From: Synergistaceae bacterium | GTDB lineage: Bacteria; Synergistota; Synergistia; Synergistales; Aminobacteriaceae | Direction of reading: 5' to 3' | Assembly: GCA_018436595.1 (NCBI GenBank) | Contig: JAHDLC010000001.1 | Coordinates: 79,060 to 143,059 of the forward strand | Length of the DNA stretch: 64,000 nucleotides | Shown here: positions 35,860-44,444 of the stretch, in pieces | Layout of the letters: every line of letters starts with the position of its first letter | Position numbering within the stretch: position 1 is the stretch's first letter | Program-made: the position numbers and the translations under genes | Notes under the pieces: model-generated | Database searches by the model: none | Seen by the model: the letters and a program-made list of their open reading frames with translations, nothing else | Told to the model about the DNA's origin: nothing

Positions 35860-37182
35860 GTGATCATAGGAGTTCTTGGCCCGGCTGACAGTGTTGCCCA
35901 CGTAATGAAGGTTGCTGAGAAGAGCGAACCTTACATCGACCTGGTCCCGATGGTGTATCGAAACTATTGTGAGGCCGTGGAAATGCTGGAGTCAAGGCAG
36001 CGGGAACTCGAAGGCGTTCTCTTTACTGGTTTCGAGATTTTCACCTACGCGAGCGGCCTTGTGAAACCTCTTGTCCCGTGGGAGCACACGAGCTGTAATG
36101 TGATGACGCTTTCCTGCAGTATCCTTCTGGCAGGTTCAAAGGGATACGACGTCACAAAAATGAGTTTTGATGGATTTGGAACGCTGAACAACATAATTCT
36201 CGACGCATACCTGGAAATAGGGTATTCTCCGGATCAGTTGCAGGTGTATGTTCCGAGAAGGCGAAAAAACAACGAAAAAAATTACATTGACTACCTTTGT
36301 GATTTCCATACGGACCTTTTCAAAAGAGGAAAAATCAGCTGCTCCATTCATGGATCCAGCGAATCCTACGCCCGGCTGAAAGAAACTGGTCTCCCGTGCT
36401 TTCGCCGGATGTTTTTTTCCGAACCTGTGAGAGAGCAGCTCATAAAACTCCGGCTTCGTCACCAGATTTCAGAGAACAGCGGAAGCAATGCTTCAGTTAT
36501 TTCTGTAGAGATGGACGTTGTGGACCATTATGCCGTCTATGGAAAAAGCGAACTCGAAACCTTCTATAGGACCAAACAGGTAACAGAATCCATTTATGTA
36601 TTCGGACAGAAGATAGGAGCGGCAGTTATCGGAGCGACCAATGGGCGGCATTATATTTTTACGAACACAGCGGCTCTTCGAAATGAGACAAAAAACTTCA
36701 AATCCTTTGACCTGCTTGGATCTCTCGTTGCGGATGGGGCTGTGAACAGGGTTCATATCGGCATCGGCATGGGAAAGAATGCATTCGAGGCAAAAAGCAA
36801 CGCCGACTACGGAAGAGAAAAATCAAGTCTTTCAGGTGAGAACAGCCTGTATATAGTTTTCGGAGACAAAACTGTCAAAGGACCCCTGACTCCTGCAGGC
36901 GGTAGCCCTCAGAAAAGGCAGAATGACCGGCTTCAGGAAATATCCCGTAAATCGGGATTAGGTCTTTTGACGCTTCAGAAGCTTGACCAGGTGCTGAAAC
37001 AATATCGTATTGACGTAGTAACCCCTGTAGACTTGGCCCGAATTTACGGCGTGAGTCCCAGAAGTATGAACCGGATTCTTTCGAAACTTGAATCCGCCGG
37101 AAGCTATATACAGTATGTCGGGACGGATGTTCGGCATGAAGTCGGACGGCCCAGCCGCCTTTTGAAAATTAACCTGGGGTAG
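35860..37182 (+). CDS. Putative transcriptional regulator with degenerate cyclase-fold domain and winged helix
   Basis: 440 residues, GTG start with GGCGGTGG upstream. It is not a standard named family. The N-terminal 200 residues look like a ligand-sensing alpha/beta domain (LEGVLFTGFEIFTYASGLV). Residues about 210-345 have a pattern seen in GGDEF/cyclase folds (RVHIGIGMGKNAFEAKSNAD, VFGDKTVKGPL) but no GGDEF motif. The C-terminal 75 residues form a winged helix (LARIYGVSPRSMNRILSKLE...GRPSRLLKI). It lies just after the peptide importer and is its likely regulator. Confidence 0.65.
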   Translation: MIIGVLGPADSVAHVMKVAEKSEPYIDLVPMVYRNYCEAVEMLESRQRELEGVLFTGFEIFTYASGLVKPLVPWEHTSCNVMTLSCSILLAGSKGYDVTKMSFDGFGTLNNIILDAYLEIGYSPDQLQVYVPRRRKNNEKNYIDYLCDFHTDLFKRGKISCSIHGSSESYARLKETGLPCFRRMFFSEPVREQLIKLRLRHQISENSGSNASVISVEMDVVDHYAVYGKSELETFYRTKQVTESIYVFGQKIGAAVIGATNGRHYIFTNTAALRNETKNFKSFDLLGSLVADGAVNRVHIGIGMGKNAFEAKSNADYGREKSSLSGENSLYIVFGDKTVKGPLTPAGGSPQKRQNDRLQEISRKSGLGLLTLQKLDQVLKQYRIDVVTPVDLARIYGVSPRSMNRILSKLESAGSYIQYVGTDVRHEVGRPSRLLKINLG

Positions 37183-37248
37183 AGAACGGCTCCGTCAATC
37201 AAAAAACGGATCATTGCGGAACAGGTAATTTCTCCGCCTGAAGAACAG

Positions 37249-37290
37249 CGCCCCCCGCCTTTCCCTGCCGGAAAAGCGGGGGGCGTTTTT
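37249..37290 (+). terminator. Strong intrinsic terminator
   Basis: GCGCCCCCCGC...TTTCC pairs with GGAAAA..GCGGGGGGCG and runs into TTTTT. It ends the regulator gene. Confidence 0.88.
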
Positions 37291-37338
37291 GACCGTTCGT
37301 TTCAATGCTTCACACGCCGGAGACTGCCGGCGGGAACT

Positions 37339-38430
37339 TCAGTACCCGTGCCGCTTTTTGTTCATCTCTTTCGCGAACTTGCGGGCGTTCTTCATGCCGC
37401 CCACTTCAGCAAACATGACGGAGATCTTTTCCGACTCGATCTGCCGGGAGTTCAGCCCCTCATACCCGGCTTCCTTCTTCAGCTTCTTCCAGGCCGCCAG
37501 CCGTTCCGTCGAAAGCAGTCCTTCGTCCATAGCCCGCCGGACCGCGCAGCCCGGCTCCCCCGAATGGGTGCAGTCCCGGAAGCGGCACTCTGCGGCCAGT
37601 TCACCGATATCCGCAAAAGCCTTTGAAAAATCGGCACTTTCAATGCCCAGCTCCCTCATTCCGGGAGTGTCGATCACCGCTCCGCCCTCCGAAAGCGCTA
37701 TAAGCTCCCGCCTCGTGGTGGTATGGCGCCCCTTGTCGTCGTTCCGCAGCCCCCTGGTTGCCAGGGCGTCCCACCCCAGCAGCCGGTTGATCAGGGTGGA
37801 CTTTCCCACGCCGGAGGAGCCGATGAAGGCCACCGTTTTCCCCCGGCCCAGGTAGTTCCGCACGGAGGTCCATCCGTCTTCCGACAGGCTCGAGGTCACC
37901 AGAACCTCCGCGCCGCAGGACACCGTCCCTATCTCCGCGAGCCTGCGGGCCAGGTCGGTGCACAAATCGGCCTTCGTCAGCACGACCACCGGGACGGCGC
38001 CGCTGTCCCAGGCCACGCCCAGGTAGCGCTCCATTCTCCGCAGGTTGAAATCATTGTTCAGGGACATGCAGAGAAACACGGTGTCGATGTTCGCCGCCAC
38101 CACCTGTTCGTCGTTGGACGTCCCCGCAGCCTTCCGGATGAAGGCGCTCTTCCTCGGCAGCACGGCATGGATGATTCCGTTGCCGCCTGCATCTTCGCTC
38201 CGGTCGAGCAGGACGAAATCGCCCACCGCCGGGAAATCGGACAGGGTCCCGGCCTCAAAACGGAACTTTCCCGAAACCTCCGCCGTCAGTTCGCCCCTCT
38301 CGGCTACGACCGTGTAGAGGTCCCTGGACTGGGAAACGATCCTCCCCGGGAAAAGCCCGGGGTATACCGCAGAGGCCCCGGCGAGGAGTTCCCGCCCGAG
38401 ACCCAGATTTTCCATATCTATGGTGTTCAC
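37339..38430 (-). CDS. rsgA: Ribosome small-subunit GTPase A
   Basis: 363 residues. Circularly permuted GTPase: OB-fold first (about 30-95), then G4 (LTKADL), G1 (GSSGVGKSTLINRLLG) and G3 (DTPGMREL), then a zinc site (CRFRDCTHSGEPGC). RsgA helps late maturation of the 30S subunit. GTG start with GGAGGG seven bases upstream. A single gene convergent with the regulator. Confidence 0.95.
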   Translation of the reverse strand: MNTIDMENLGLGRELLAGASAVYPGLFPGRIVSQSRDLYTVVAERGELTAEVSGKFRFEAGTLSDFPAVGDFVLLDRSEDAGGNGIIHAVLPRKSAFIRKAAGTSNDEQVVAANIDTVFLCMSLNNDFNLRRMERYLGVAWDSGAVPVVVLTKADLCTDLARRLAEIGTVSCGAEVLVTSSLSEDGWTSVRNYLGRGKTVAFIGSSGVGKSTLINRLLGWDALATRGLRNDDKGRHTTTRRELIALSEGGAVIDTPGMRELGIESADFSKAFADIGELAAECRFRDCTHSGEPGCAVRRAMDEGLLSTERLAAWKKLKKEAGYEGLNSRQIESEKISVMFAEVGGMKNARKFAKEMNKKRHGY

Positions 38431-38699
38431 TTTTCACCCTCCAAAAGATGAGATTGTGGAAGTCTTTTGGGAGGCGTATACAGAACCTTACCGTGTACGC
38501 ACCTCCCGGAATGCCGCAATCTCCGGGGCGCAGGTCTTCAACATACAACAACAGCTCCTTAAGAAAGAAATATGTGCCGCCGCCTGATGATAGCACTCGG
38601 GAGCCGTTTTTCAACAAACTTTTTTTGTTTGGCGGAACCCGTTTTTGAGTTTTTTTCCGGGGGTGTCTTTTCTTCGGGGAAGCCGTGCCCGGACCCGGC
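38431..38699. other. Intergenic stretch between rsgA and toxin-antitoxin pair
   Basis: No gene seen. It holds the rsgA ribosome site at its left end. The promoter of the toxin-antitoxin operon begins just after its right end. Homopolymer-rich (several T runs). Confidence 0.5.
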
Positions 38700-38728
38700 T
38701 TGACGTCTGTTCTTTCATGGCGTAACGT
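38700..38728 (+). promoter_or_regulatory. Promoter of the RelE-type toxin-antitoxin operon
   Basis: TTGACG and TAACGT are spaced 17 bases apart, 25 bases before the antitoxin start. Confidence 0.52.
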
Positions 38729-38752
38729 ATGAAATGAAAGGAGTTGATTTCC

Positions 38753-38962
38753 ATGGCCGTTGCCGCCTTTCAGGAAAAAGAGGAATTGCGCAGAATAGTT
38801 GACTCCATGAGCCCTGATGACATCAGAAAGCTGCTTGATTACGCCGCCTTTCTCCGTTTTCTTGAAGATCGGGAAGATGCTGAGGATGCGGCTTACATTG
38901 CGGCGAACAAGGATGAGCCAAGCATCCCGCTGGAAGAAGCTTTGAAGGAGCTTGGGCTTTGA
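38753..38962 (+). CDS. Antitoxin of a RelE-type toxin-antitoxin pair
   Basis: 69 residues, acidic. A helical N-terminal half (LRRIVDSMSPDDIRKLLDYA) is followed by a linker and a C-terminal segment (IPLEEALKELGL) seen in many antitoxins that wrap a RelE toxin. AAGGAG is nine bases before ATG 38753. No classic ribbon-helix-helix or AbrB pattern was recognised. The stop overlaps the toxin TTG start. Confidence 0.75.
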   Translation: MAVAAFQEKEELRRIVDSMSPDDIRKLLDYAAFLRFLEDREDAEDAAYIAANKDEPSIPLEEALKELGL

Positions 38963-39228
38963 GCCCGACGTATTCGGTATCGATCAAGAAAGATGCCGTT
39001 AAGGCAATTGCGGGTTTTGACCGGATGTACCAACGCCGTATTGCTGAAGTTCTGCGGACTCTGGCGTCTGATCCAAGACCCCGGGGCTGCGCACCTTTGA
39101 AAGGAATTCCGGATACCTGGCGTGTTCGTGTAGGAGACATCCGTATTGTCAATGAAATCAATGACAGTGTTCTCCTTGTGCTCGTTGTCCGGATTGCCCA
39201 CAGAAGAGATGTGTACAGGAAATTATAA
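38959..39228 (+). CDS. RelE/ParE-family toxin
   Basis: 89 residues with the RelE pattern: YSVSIKKDAVKAIAGFD, PRGCAPLKGIPDTWRVRVGD, IRIVNEI and a C-terminal RIAHRRDVY. The terminal H-R-R-D-x-Y is the arrangement found in mRNA-cleaving RelE toxins. The TTG start overlaps the antitoxin stop and has GAAGGAG eight bases upstream, so expression is coupled. Confidence 0.87.
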   Translation: MSPTYSVSIKKDAVKAIAGFDRMYQRRIAEVLRTLASDPRPRGCAPLKGIPDTWRVRVGDIRIVNEINDSVLLVLVVRIAHRRDVYRKL

Positions 39229-39371
39229 AAACACCTGGAGACGTCGATTCGTTACTGCATCCCGTTTCTCAATCCCTATCCCTTTCTGAAGACAAACAAA
39301 CCCCGATGCCCCCATGGTGCAGGGAAGGTCACAGAACCGCTGAAGGTCGTATCCGATGACGGGGGAGCGAA

Positions 39372-39611
39372 ATGGAGCAGAAGGAAAATCAGAAAGAAAT
39401 CAACCAGACGGAATGGAACAACCCCGACAACTGGTCGGTGGGCTTCTACTTCAGCAAGAAAGACAGCCGGACCTGGGTTCCGAAGTCCATCCCGTGGATG
39501 GGATGGACTCTCAACCTCGGCAGCCGGGCGGGGGCTTTCTGGATGATAGGCTTTCTTGTTGGCCTGCCTTTGCTGATCGTCCTGCTGATGAGCCTGGTCT
39601 GCGGAAAATAA
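39372..39611 (+). CDS. Small DUF5808-like membrane protein
   Basis: 79 residues. The hydrophilic N-terminus has WNNPDNWSVGFYFSKKD and VPKSIPWMGWTLNLGSR, the conserved core of DUF5808 proteins. One membrane helix follows (about 53-76). GGGGGAG precedes the ATG. Function unknown. Confidence 0.7.
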   Translation: MEQKENQKEINQTEWNNPDNWSVGFYFSKKDSRTWVPKSIPWMGWTLNLGSRAGAFWMIGFLVGLPLLIVLLMSLVCGK

Positions 39612-39779
39612 GAAAGTCGTCAGAAAGAAATCACCGGCCGGATCCTGAACGTACCGGAAAACCGATGCCGGTGGTGGTGCCGATGCAAAACCGCCATAGT
39701 TAACTCATGCCGGGACAACCAGCACCTTCCTGGACCTGTCCCCGTGCATGGCGGCGATTATTGCGGATTTCCCCCCCCT

Positions 39780-40865
39780 TCAAAACCATTTCCTTCGTTT
39801 GAAAAAGGAAACAAGGCTGAGGGCTACCGTAATCATGACGCCCCAGATCAGGTAGTAGCCGAAGGGCCATTTCAGCTCGGGCATGTATGTAAAGTTCATT
39901 CCGTACACTCCGGCGATGAACGTCATGGGGATGAAGATCGTGGAAATGATGGTGAGCACCTTCATGATTTCGTTCATGCGGTTGCTGACGCTGGACAGGT
40001 AGGTATCATGAATGCCGCCAAGAATGTCCCGGAAGGTTTCCACCATGTCGATGATCTGGATGATGTGGTCATACAGGTCCCGCAGAAAGACCCTTGTTTC
40101 CGGCCGGATCAGGACGGTTTCGCTCTTTTCCAGTGCGCCGACCTCTTCGCGCAGCGGCCAGACGGCCTTGCGGAAGCTCAGAATTTCCCGTTTCAGCTTA
40201 TGAACTTCCTGAATATCCCCCGGCCTGGGATGAACCAGGATACGGTCGTCCATGTTCTCGATCCGGTCCCCGATACGCTCAAGGGCCAGGAAATAATGAT
40301 CCACCGCGGCATCCATGAGAGCGTAGGCAAGAAAATCCGCTTTCAGTGAACGGATTCGTCCCTTAGAGTTCCTGATCCGCTCCCGCACAGAGTCAAACAC
40401 GTCTCCTTCGTGCTCCTGGAAGGAAATGACATAGTTCTCTCCAAAGATCAGGCTGACGTGTTCAATCTCGAGCCTGTTCGCAGCATCATCAAAGGCCATC
40501 ATTTTCAGGACGGCATAGACGTAGTCCGGAAATTCTTCAACTTTCGGCCGCTGGGTGGTGTTGACGATATCTTCCAGCGTCAGCGGGTGCAGGTCGAAGT
40601 GCTTCCCCAGCGACTCAATCAGGGCGACGTTATGGATGCCGCTGACATTGATCCACGTCACGCCGGAGGCTATGGAGCTGTCCCGGCATTGGTCCGGAGA
40701 GACATCACCCATTTCCCTGAGCATGGACGCATCATACCGGATGATGTCGATGCGGGCTTTGTCCACCTGCTGCTCACCTATAAAAACCATTGTGCCTGGT
40801 GACATGCCGGCCTTGGTTGCGAATCCGGCGTGTATTCTTCGTTCACTTCGTTTCGAGGCTGGCAT
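39780..40865 (-). CDS. corA: CorA-type magnesium/divalent cation channel
   Basis: 361 residues. A long cytoplasmic N-terminal domain is followed by two C-terminal membrane helices, the first ending in the YGMN selectivity signature (GVYGMNFTYMPEL). The C-terminus is basic (FFKRRKWF), as in CorA pentamers. AGGGGTGA six bases before ATG 40865 sets the start; the frame upstream lacks a site and coding character. Confidence 0.93.
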   Translation of the reverse strand: MPASKRSERRIHAGFATKAGMSPGTMVFIGEQQVDKARIDIIRYDASMLREMGDVSPDQCRDSSIASGVTWINVSGIHNVALIESLGKHFDLHPLTLEDIVNTTQRPKVEEFPDYVYAVLKMMAFDDAANRLEIEHVSLIFGENYVISFQEHEGDVFDSVRERIRNSKGRIRSLKADFLAYALMDAAVDHYFLALERIGDRIENMDDRILVHPRPGDIQEVHKLKREILSFRKAVWPLREEVGALEKSETVLIRPETRVFLRDLYDHIIQIIDMVETFRDILGGIHDTYLSSVSNRMNEIMKVLTIISTIFIPMTFIAGVYGMNFTYMPELKWPFGYYLIWGVMITVALSLVSFFKRRKWF

Positions 40866-41128
40866 TTTCTCATCACCCCTGCTTATTTGACCGGCTGACA
40901 GTCCGGACCGGCGGATAGGCAAAACGTCCGCGGCGATCCTGAGTCTATAATACGTTTCAGGCGGCCCGTAATCAATTATTTTGAAAAAACGCGCCTGCAT
41001 CACGGCAGGAAATCCTTGAAACGATGGATCGGGCATAAACGGCGCCGTTTTTGCCTTCCGTACGAGGTCTATAATGTTCGAAACGGCGGCACCATGTTTC
41101 TGCTTCGCCAAAAGGAGGAAATCACGCC

Positions 41129-41536
41129 ATGAAACCACGAATCAGCATGGTCACTCTCGGAGTCCGGGATCTTGAGAGAGCGGTGAAATTCTACGGGGAG
41201 GGGCTTGGCTTTCCCATGATGGAAACCTCGCCCGGAGTGGCGTTTTTCCCCCTCAACGGCACGTGGCTGAGCCTGTATCCCCGGGAGGCCCTGGCGGAGG
41301 ACGCGCAGGTTTCACCTGAGGGCAGCGGGTTTGAATCCTTCACCCTGGCCCACAACGTGCAGTCCGAGGCGGAAGTGGACGAGGTCATGGCCCGGGCGGT
41401 CCGGGCAGGGGCAACTGTGGCGAAGCAGCCGGAGAAAGTGTTCTGGGGCGGCTACAGCGGCTATTTCAAGGATCCGGACGGTCACCTGTGGGAAGTGGCG
41501 TATAACCCCCATTTCTGGGTCGGCCCCGGAGATTAG
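41129..41536 (+). CDS. VOC/glyoxalase-family protein
   Basis: 135 residues with the paired beta-alpha-beta-beta-beta units of the vicinal oxygen chelate fold: MVTLGVRDLERAVKFYGEGLG at the start and GYFKDPDGHLWEVAYNP near the end. Members include glyoxalases and antibiotic-binding proteins; the substrate is not evident. AAGGAGGAAA gives a strong ribosome site. Confidence 0.9.
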   Translation: MKPRISMVTLGVRDLERAVKFYGEGLGFPMMETSPGVAFFPLNGTWLSLYPREALAEDAQVSPEGSGFESFTLAHNVQSEAEVDEVMARAVRAGATVAKQPEKVFWGGYSGYFKDPDGHLWEVAYNPHFWVGPGD

Positions 41537-41624
41537 CGGAAATGAGGTTTTTCTTCAGTGGTTCTCCTAATTGCAGATGTGCTCTTCAGCTCTGATGTTT
41601 GATCCGTTTTTGTGAAAAGAGACC

Positions 41625-42509
41625 ATGAAAAAACAAATTTACAAGATTACATATCCCAATGGAAAAATTTATATCGGAAAAGACCTGACCGGTACATTGA
41701 CTTATTTTGGAAGTGTTGATTCCTCCTATGTCGAAAAGGATTTCTCAAAGGAAGAACAGTACAATTTTTCAATAACAAAAGAAATACTTTGGGAAACCGA
41801 ATGTGCTGATAATATTGATATAAACAAGAAAGAAGTAGAATTTATAAGAAAATATCGATCTAATAACCCTGAGATAGGTTACAATAAATGGCCGAAACTC
41901 AGGGAGGGGCATGAAGAAAATTATGGGAAATCAATCAGGATTTTCGGGCCATTTACATGGCCGGGTTTCCCGCAAAAGGGTATTTGTCCTTTAGAGTCCG
42001 TTTCCAGAAGCGCTTCTGGATTGTATTTATGGACGTTTCCCTACAGAGAGGGTTTTATTGTATATGCCGCTGGGATAACCCGCAGGTCGTTTCTTAAAAG
42101 GTTTAAAGAACATACTAAAAACTACCTGTCAGGTGTATATACGATTTTTGATTTGGATGAAATGCGCCAGGGAAAGAAGATCAAAATTTGGCCCGGGTTT
42201 TGGATGAAAAAAGATAGGAAGCATCTGGAAAAAGAATTTTTCGCCCGTGAAGCCGAAATAAAAAAATCTATTCAATGCCAACTGTCAGAGTACCGGATAT
42301 TTCTTTCTGAAGTTCCCGCTACGCCGAGGTTATTGGAAAGGCTTGAAGCTGCCATTATGAATCATCTCTATAGCCTGGAAGCGCCGTTCTCAACGATTCC
42401 CGATAAAGGCATGATGCTGGCCTCGCGCTGGGAAAATGAACAACCCATTTTTGTGAACATAGAATGTGAAACGGAGATTTTGGGGATACCGGATGTTTTG
42501 ACTATTTGA
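41625..42509 (+). CDS. Protein with one or two GIY-YIG nuclease-like domains
   Basis: 294 residues and clearly more AT-rich than both neighbours, a sign of transfer. The N-terminal 85 residues have GIY-YIG features (IYKITYPNGKIYIGKD, YFGS, then EFIRKYRSNNPEIGYN with a possible catalytic glutamate). After a linker, residues about 125-200 repeat a similar pattern (SGLYLWTF, VYAAGITRRSFLKRFKEH). The rest is not recognised. GIY-YIG domains cut DNA, but the active-site arginine could not be placed with certainty. Confidence 0.6.
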   Translation: MKKQIYKITYPNGKIYIGKDLTGTLTYFGSVDSSYVEKDFSKEEQYNFSITKEILWETECADNIDINKKEVEFIRKYRSNNPEIGYNKWPKLREGHEENYGKSIRIFGPFTWPGFPQKGICPLESVSRSASGLYLWTFPYREGFIVYAAGITRRSFLKRFKEHTKNYLSGVYTIFDLDEMRQGKKIKIWPGFWMKKDRKHLEKEFFAREAEIKKSIQCQLSEYRIFLSEVPATPRLLERLEAAIMNHLYSLEAPFSTIPDKGMMLASRWENEQPIFVNIECETEILGIPDVLTI

Positions 42510-42635
42510 TCGGTCTGCGTTTCTGATCAGTCTTTTTTGGGTAAGCGGAAATTAAAAACTTCTTAAGGGATACAAGTCTCTTTTGTGATTTGGGAAAATG
42601 AATATTGAACGTTATCTTCTCGTGCGGAGGGGAAA

Positions 42636-43271
42636 ATGAAGGAAATCGACATTGAAGCATGGAGCAGAAAAGAGCATTTTCAGTTTTTCCTGAGAAGCGA
42701 TCTCCCGTTCTACAATGTGAACTTCAACGTTGACATCACCGGGCTGAAGGAATATGCCCGGTCCTGCGGCCTGTCGCTCACCAATACCCTGCTTTTCCTT
42801 TCCGTGAAGGCGCTCAACCGGGTGGAAAACTTCCGGTACCGGCTCATGGACGGAAAAGTGGTCCTGTATGACCGGATCAACCCTTCCTTTGCCTGCATCA
42901 GGGCAAATGAAGACCTGTTCAGGATGATCACAGTGGAGTTCGAGGACAATATCTTCGTTTTCGACACAAAAGCAAAGGCCGCGATAGAGCGCAGCACGTC
43001 CTATTTCGATCTGTCCCTGCTGAAGGGCCGGTCGGACTTTGCCTTCTTTTCGCCCCTTCCCTGGGTCCCCTTTACCGCCGTCGACCATACGATGAGCCTG
43101 AAGAAAGAGGACTGCATCCCGAGGATCTCCTGGGGAAAATTCGCGCAAGCCGACGGGAAGGTGCTGCTTCCCTTCAACATCCAGGTGAATCATATTTTCA
43201 TCGACGGGGTTCACGTGGGGCAGTATTACGAGAAGCTCCATGAACTGATCCGGGAGCAGATGAAGAAATGA
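42636..43271 (+). CDS. Chloramphenicol-acetyltransferase-family protein
   Basis: 211 residues, the size of CAT trimers. The C-terminal active-site motif reads NHIFIDGVHVGQ, keeping the catalytic histidine and the D-G pair of H-x3-DG. N-terminal segments (FNVDITGLKEYARSCGLS) also match the CAT fold. It would transfer an acetyl group to a hydroxyl, but chloramphenicol resistance is not implied; many chromosomal members have unknown acceptors. GGAGGGG precedes the ATG. Confidence 0.83.
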   Translation: MKEIDIEAWSRKEHFQFFLRSDLPFYNVNFNVDITGLKEYARSCGLSLTNTLLFLSVKALNRVENFRYRLMDGKVVLYDRINPSFACIRANEDLFRMITVEFEDNIFVFDTKAKAAIERSTSYFDLSLLKGRSDFAFFSPLPWVPFTAVDHTMSLKKEDCIPRISWGKFAQADGKVLLPFNIQVNHIFIDGVHVGQYYEKLHELIREQMKK

Positions 43272-43314
43272 CCCCCGGTTCGGTTCCAGCGTGCTGCAGG
43301 TTGGGGAAAAAGAG

Positions 43315-43869
43315 ATGAAGCCGGTTGTCATCATCGTTCACGAGGTCCGGGGCATAACGGAGAATCTCAGGCTGCTGGCCTCGCTCCTTGAGTCGGAAGG
43401 CTTTTCCGTCGTGCTGCCTTCCCTCTACGGGGACAACTGCGCCGGGAGCGACGAACAGACCTCCTACGACAGGTTTTTCCGGGATGTCGGGATTGAGAAG
43501 GCAACGGAGATGATCGGCGAAATAATAACCGCGAACGACGGCGCCGGGATCACCCTGCTCGGGTTCAGCGTTGGTGCCACGATCGCGTGGCGGCACTCGC
43601 GAAACGGGAAGGTCCGCTCCGTGGTGGGGTTTTACGGCTCCAGAATCAGGCACTTCCAGGAGGTGGAGCCCCTGGCGGATGTGGATCTGTTCTTCAGCAT
43701 CGAGCGGGGATTCGATGCTGAAGAGCTCGTGGGCAGGCTGAACGGGAAACAGAACGTCACGGCCCGGCTGATTTCCGGCGACCACGGCTTTTATTCCAAG
43801 CTGGACTTCGACTCCCCGGAAATCCGGGAGGCCAACCGGCTGATTCTGGCGTTGTTGAAAGGGGTATAA
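43315..43869 (+). CDS. Dienelactone-hydrolase-like alpha/beta hydrolase
   Basis: 184 residues. The nucleophile elbow is GFSVGA, with serine where classic dienelactone hydrolases have cysteine. The histidine is in GDHGF and the acid is probably in the preceding strand. Start ATG 43315 has GGGGAAAAAGAG upstream; GTG 43291 is a weaker option. Sits in a same-strand run of small enzyme genes from 42.6 to 44.9 kb. Confidence 0.75.
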   Translation: MKPVVIIVHEVRGITENLRLLASLLESEGFSVVLPSLYGDNCAGSDEQTSYDRFFRDVGIEKATEMIGEIITANDGAGITLLGFSVGATIAWRHSRNGKVRSVVGFYGSRIRHFQEVEPLADVDLFFSIERGFDAEELVGRLNGKQNVTARLISGDHGFYSKLDFDSPEIREANRLILALLKGV

Positions 43870-43982
43870 ACGGTCTCAGGGAACAAACGAGGACTGAACA
43901 GCGTGCCGGGCGGGATTTAGGGAAAGAAACAGGAGGAGCGGCACACAATCCGGAGCGATCCGGGCAAAAAAGGGGCGATACG

Positions 43983-44417
43983 ATGTCCGAACTGCATGAA
44001 GAAGTTTCAATCCGGCTGATCAACGACAAGGTCCGGTTTACCGGCGTTTCCTCGGCCAATCCGGACTCCCCGGTGAGTATCGATTATGTCCCGCCCCTGG
44101 GGGACGGAATGGGATTCAGGGGGCTTGAACTGTTTCTTCTCAGCTTCGGGGGATGCAGCGCCACAGCCGTTGTGGCTCTCCTGCGGAAAATGGGGAAGAC
44201 AGTCACCGGATTTGAAGTCAGGGCAAAGGGTGCCAGGAGCGAGAAGCCTCCCATAAAACTTGAAAAGATCTCCGTCGAGTTTGTCCTTGAGTCGAAGGAC
44301 GCGGAGGAAAAAGATCTCCGGAGGGCGGTCCAGCTTGCGGAGGAGTCGGTCTGCCCTGTCTGGCAGTTGATAAAGAACAACGTCGACGTCGTTCCGGAAT
44401 TCAGGGTCATAAAATAG
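43983..44417 (+). CDS. OsmC-family protein
   Basis: 144 residues. The two reactive cysteines of the OsmC/Ohr family are in GGCSATAV and ESVCPVW. These proteins reduce organic hydroperoxides using thiols. It is closer to the general OsmC/YhfA group than to Ohr. AAGGGGCG is the ribosome site. Confidence 0.9.
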   Translation: MSELHEEVSIRLINDKVRFTGVSSANPDSPVSIDYVPPLGDGMGFRGLELFLLSFGGCSATAVVALLRKMGKTVTGFEVRAKGARSEKPPIKLEKISVEFVLESKDAEEKDLRRAVQLAEESVCPVWQLIKNNVDVVPEFRVIK

Positions 44418-44444
44418 CCGGAAAAGAGACGGCCGGAGCAGGGA

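Noticed and set aside
38431..38699. Possible small gene upstream of the antitoxin
   Set aside because: No start with ribosome site and no coding character; the AT-rich end is better explained as promoter.
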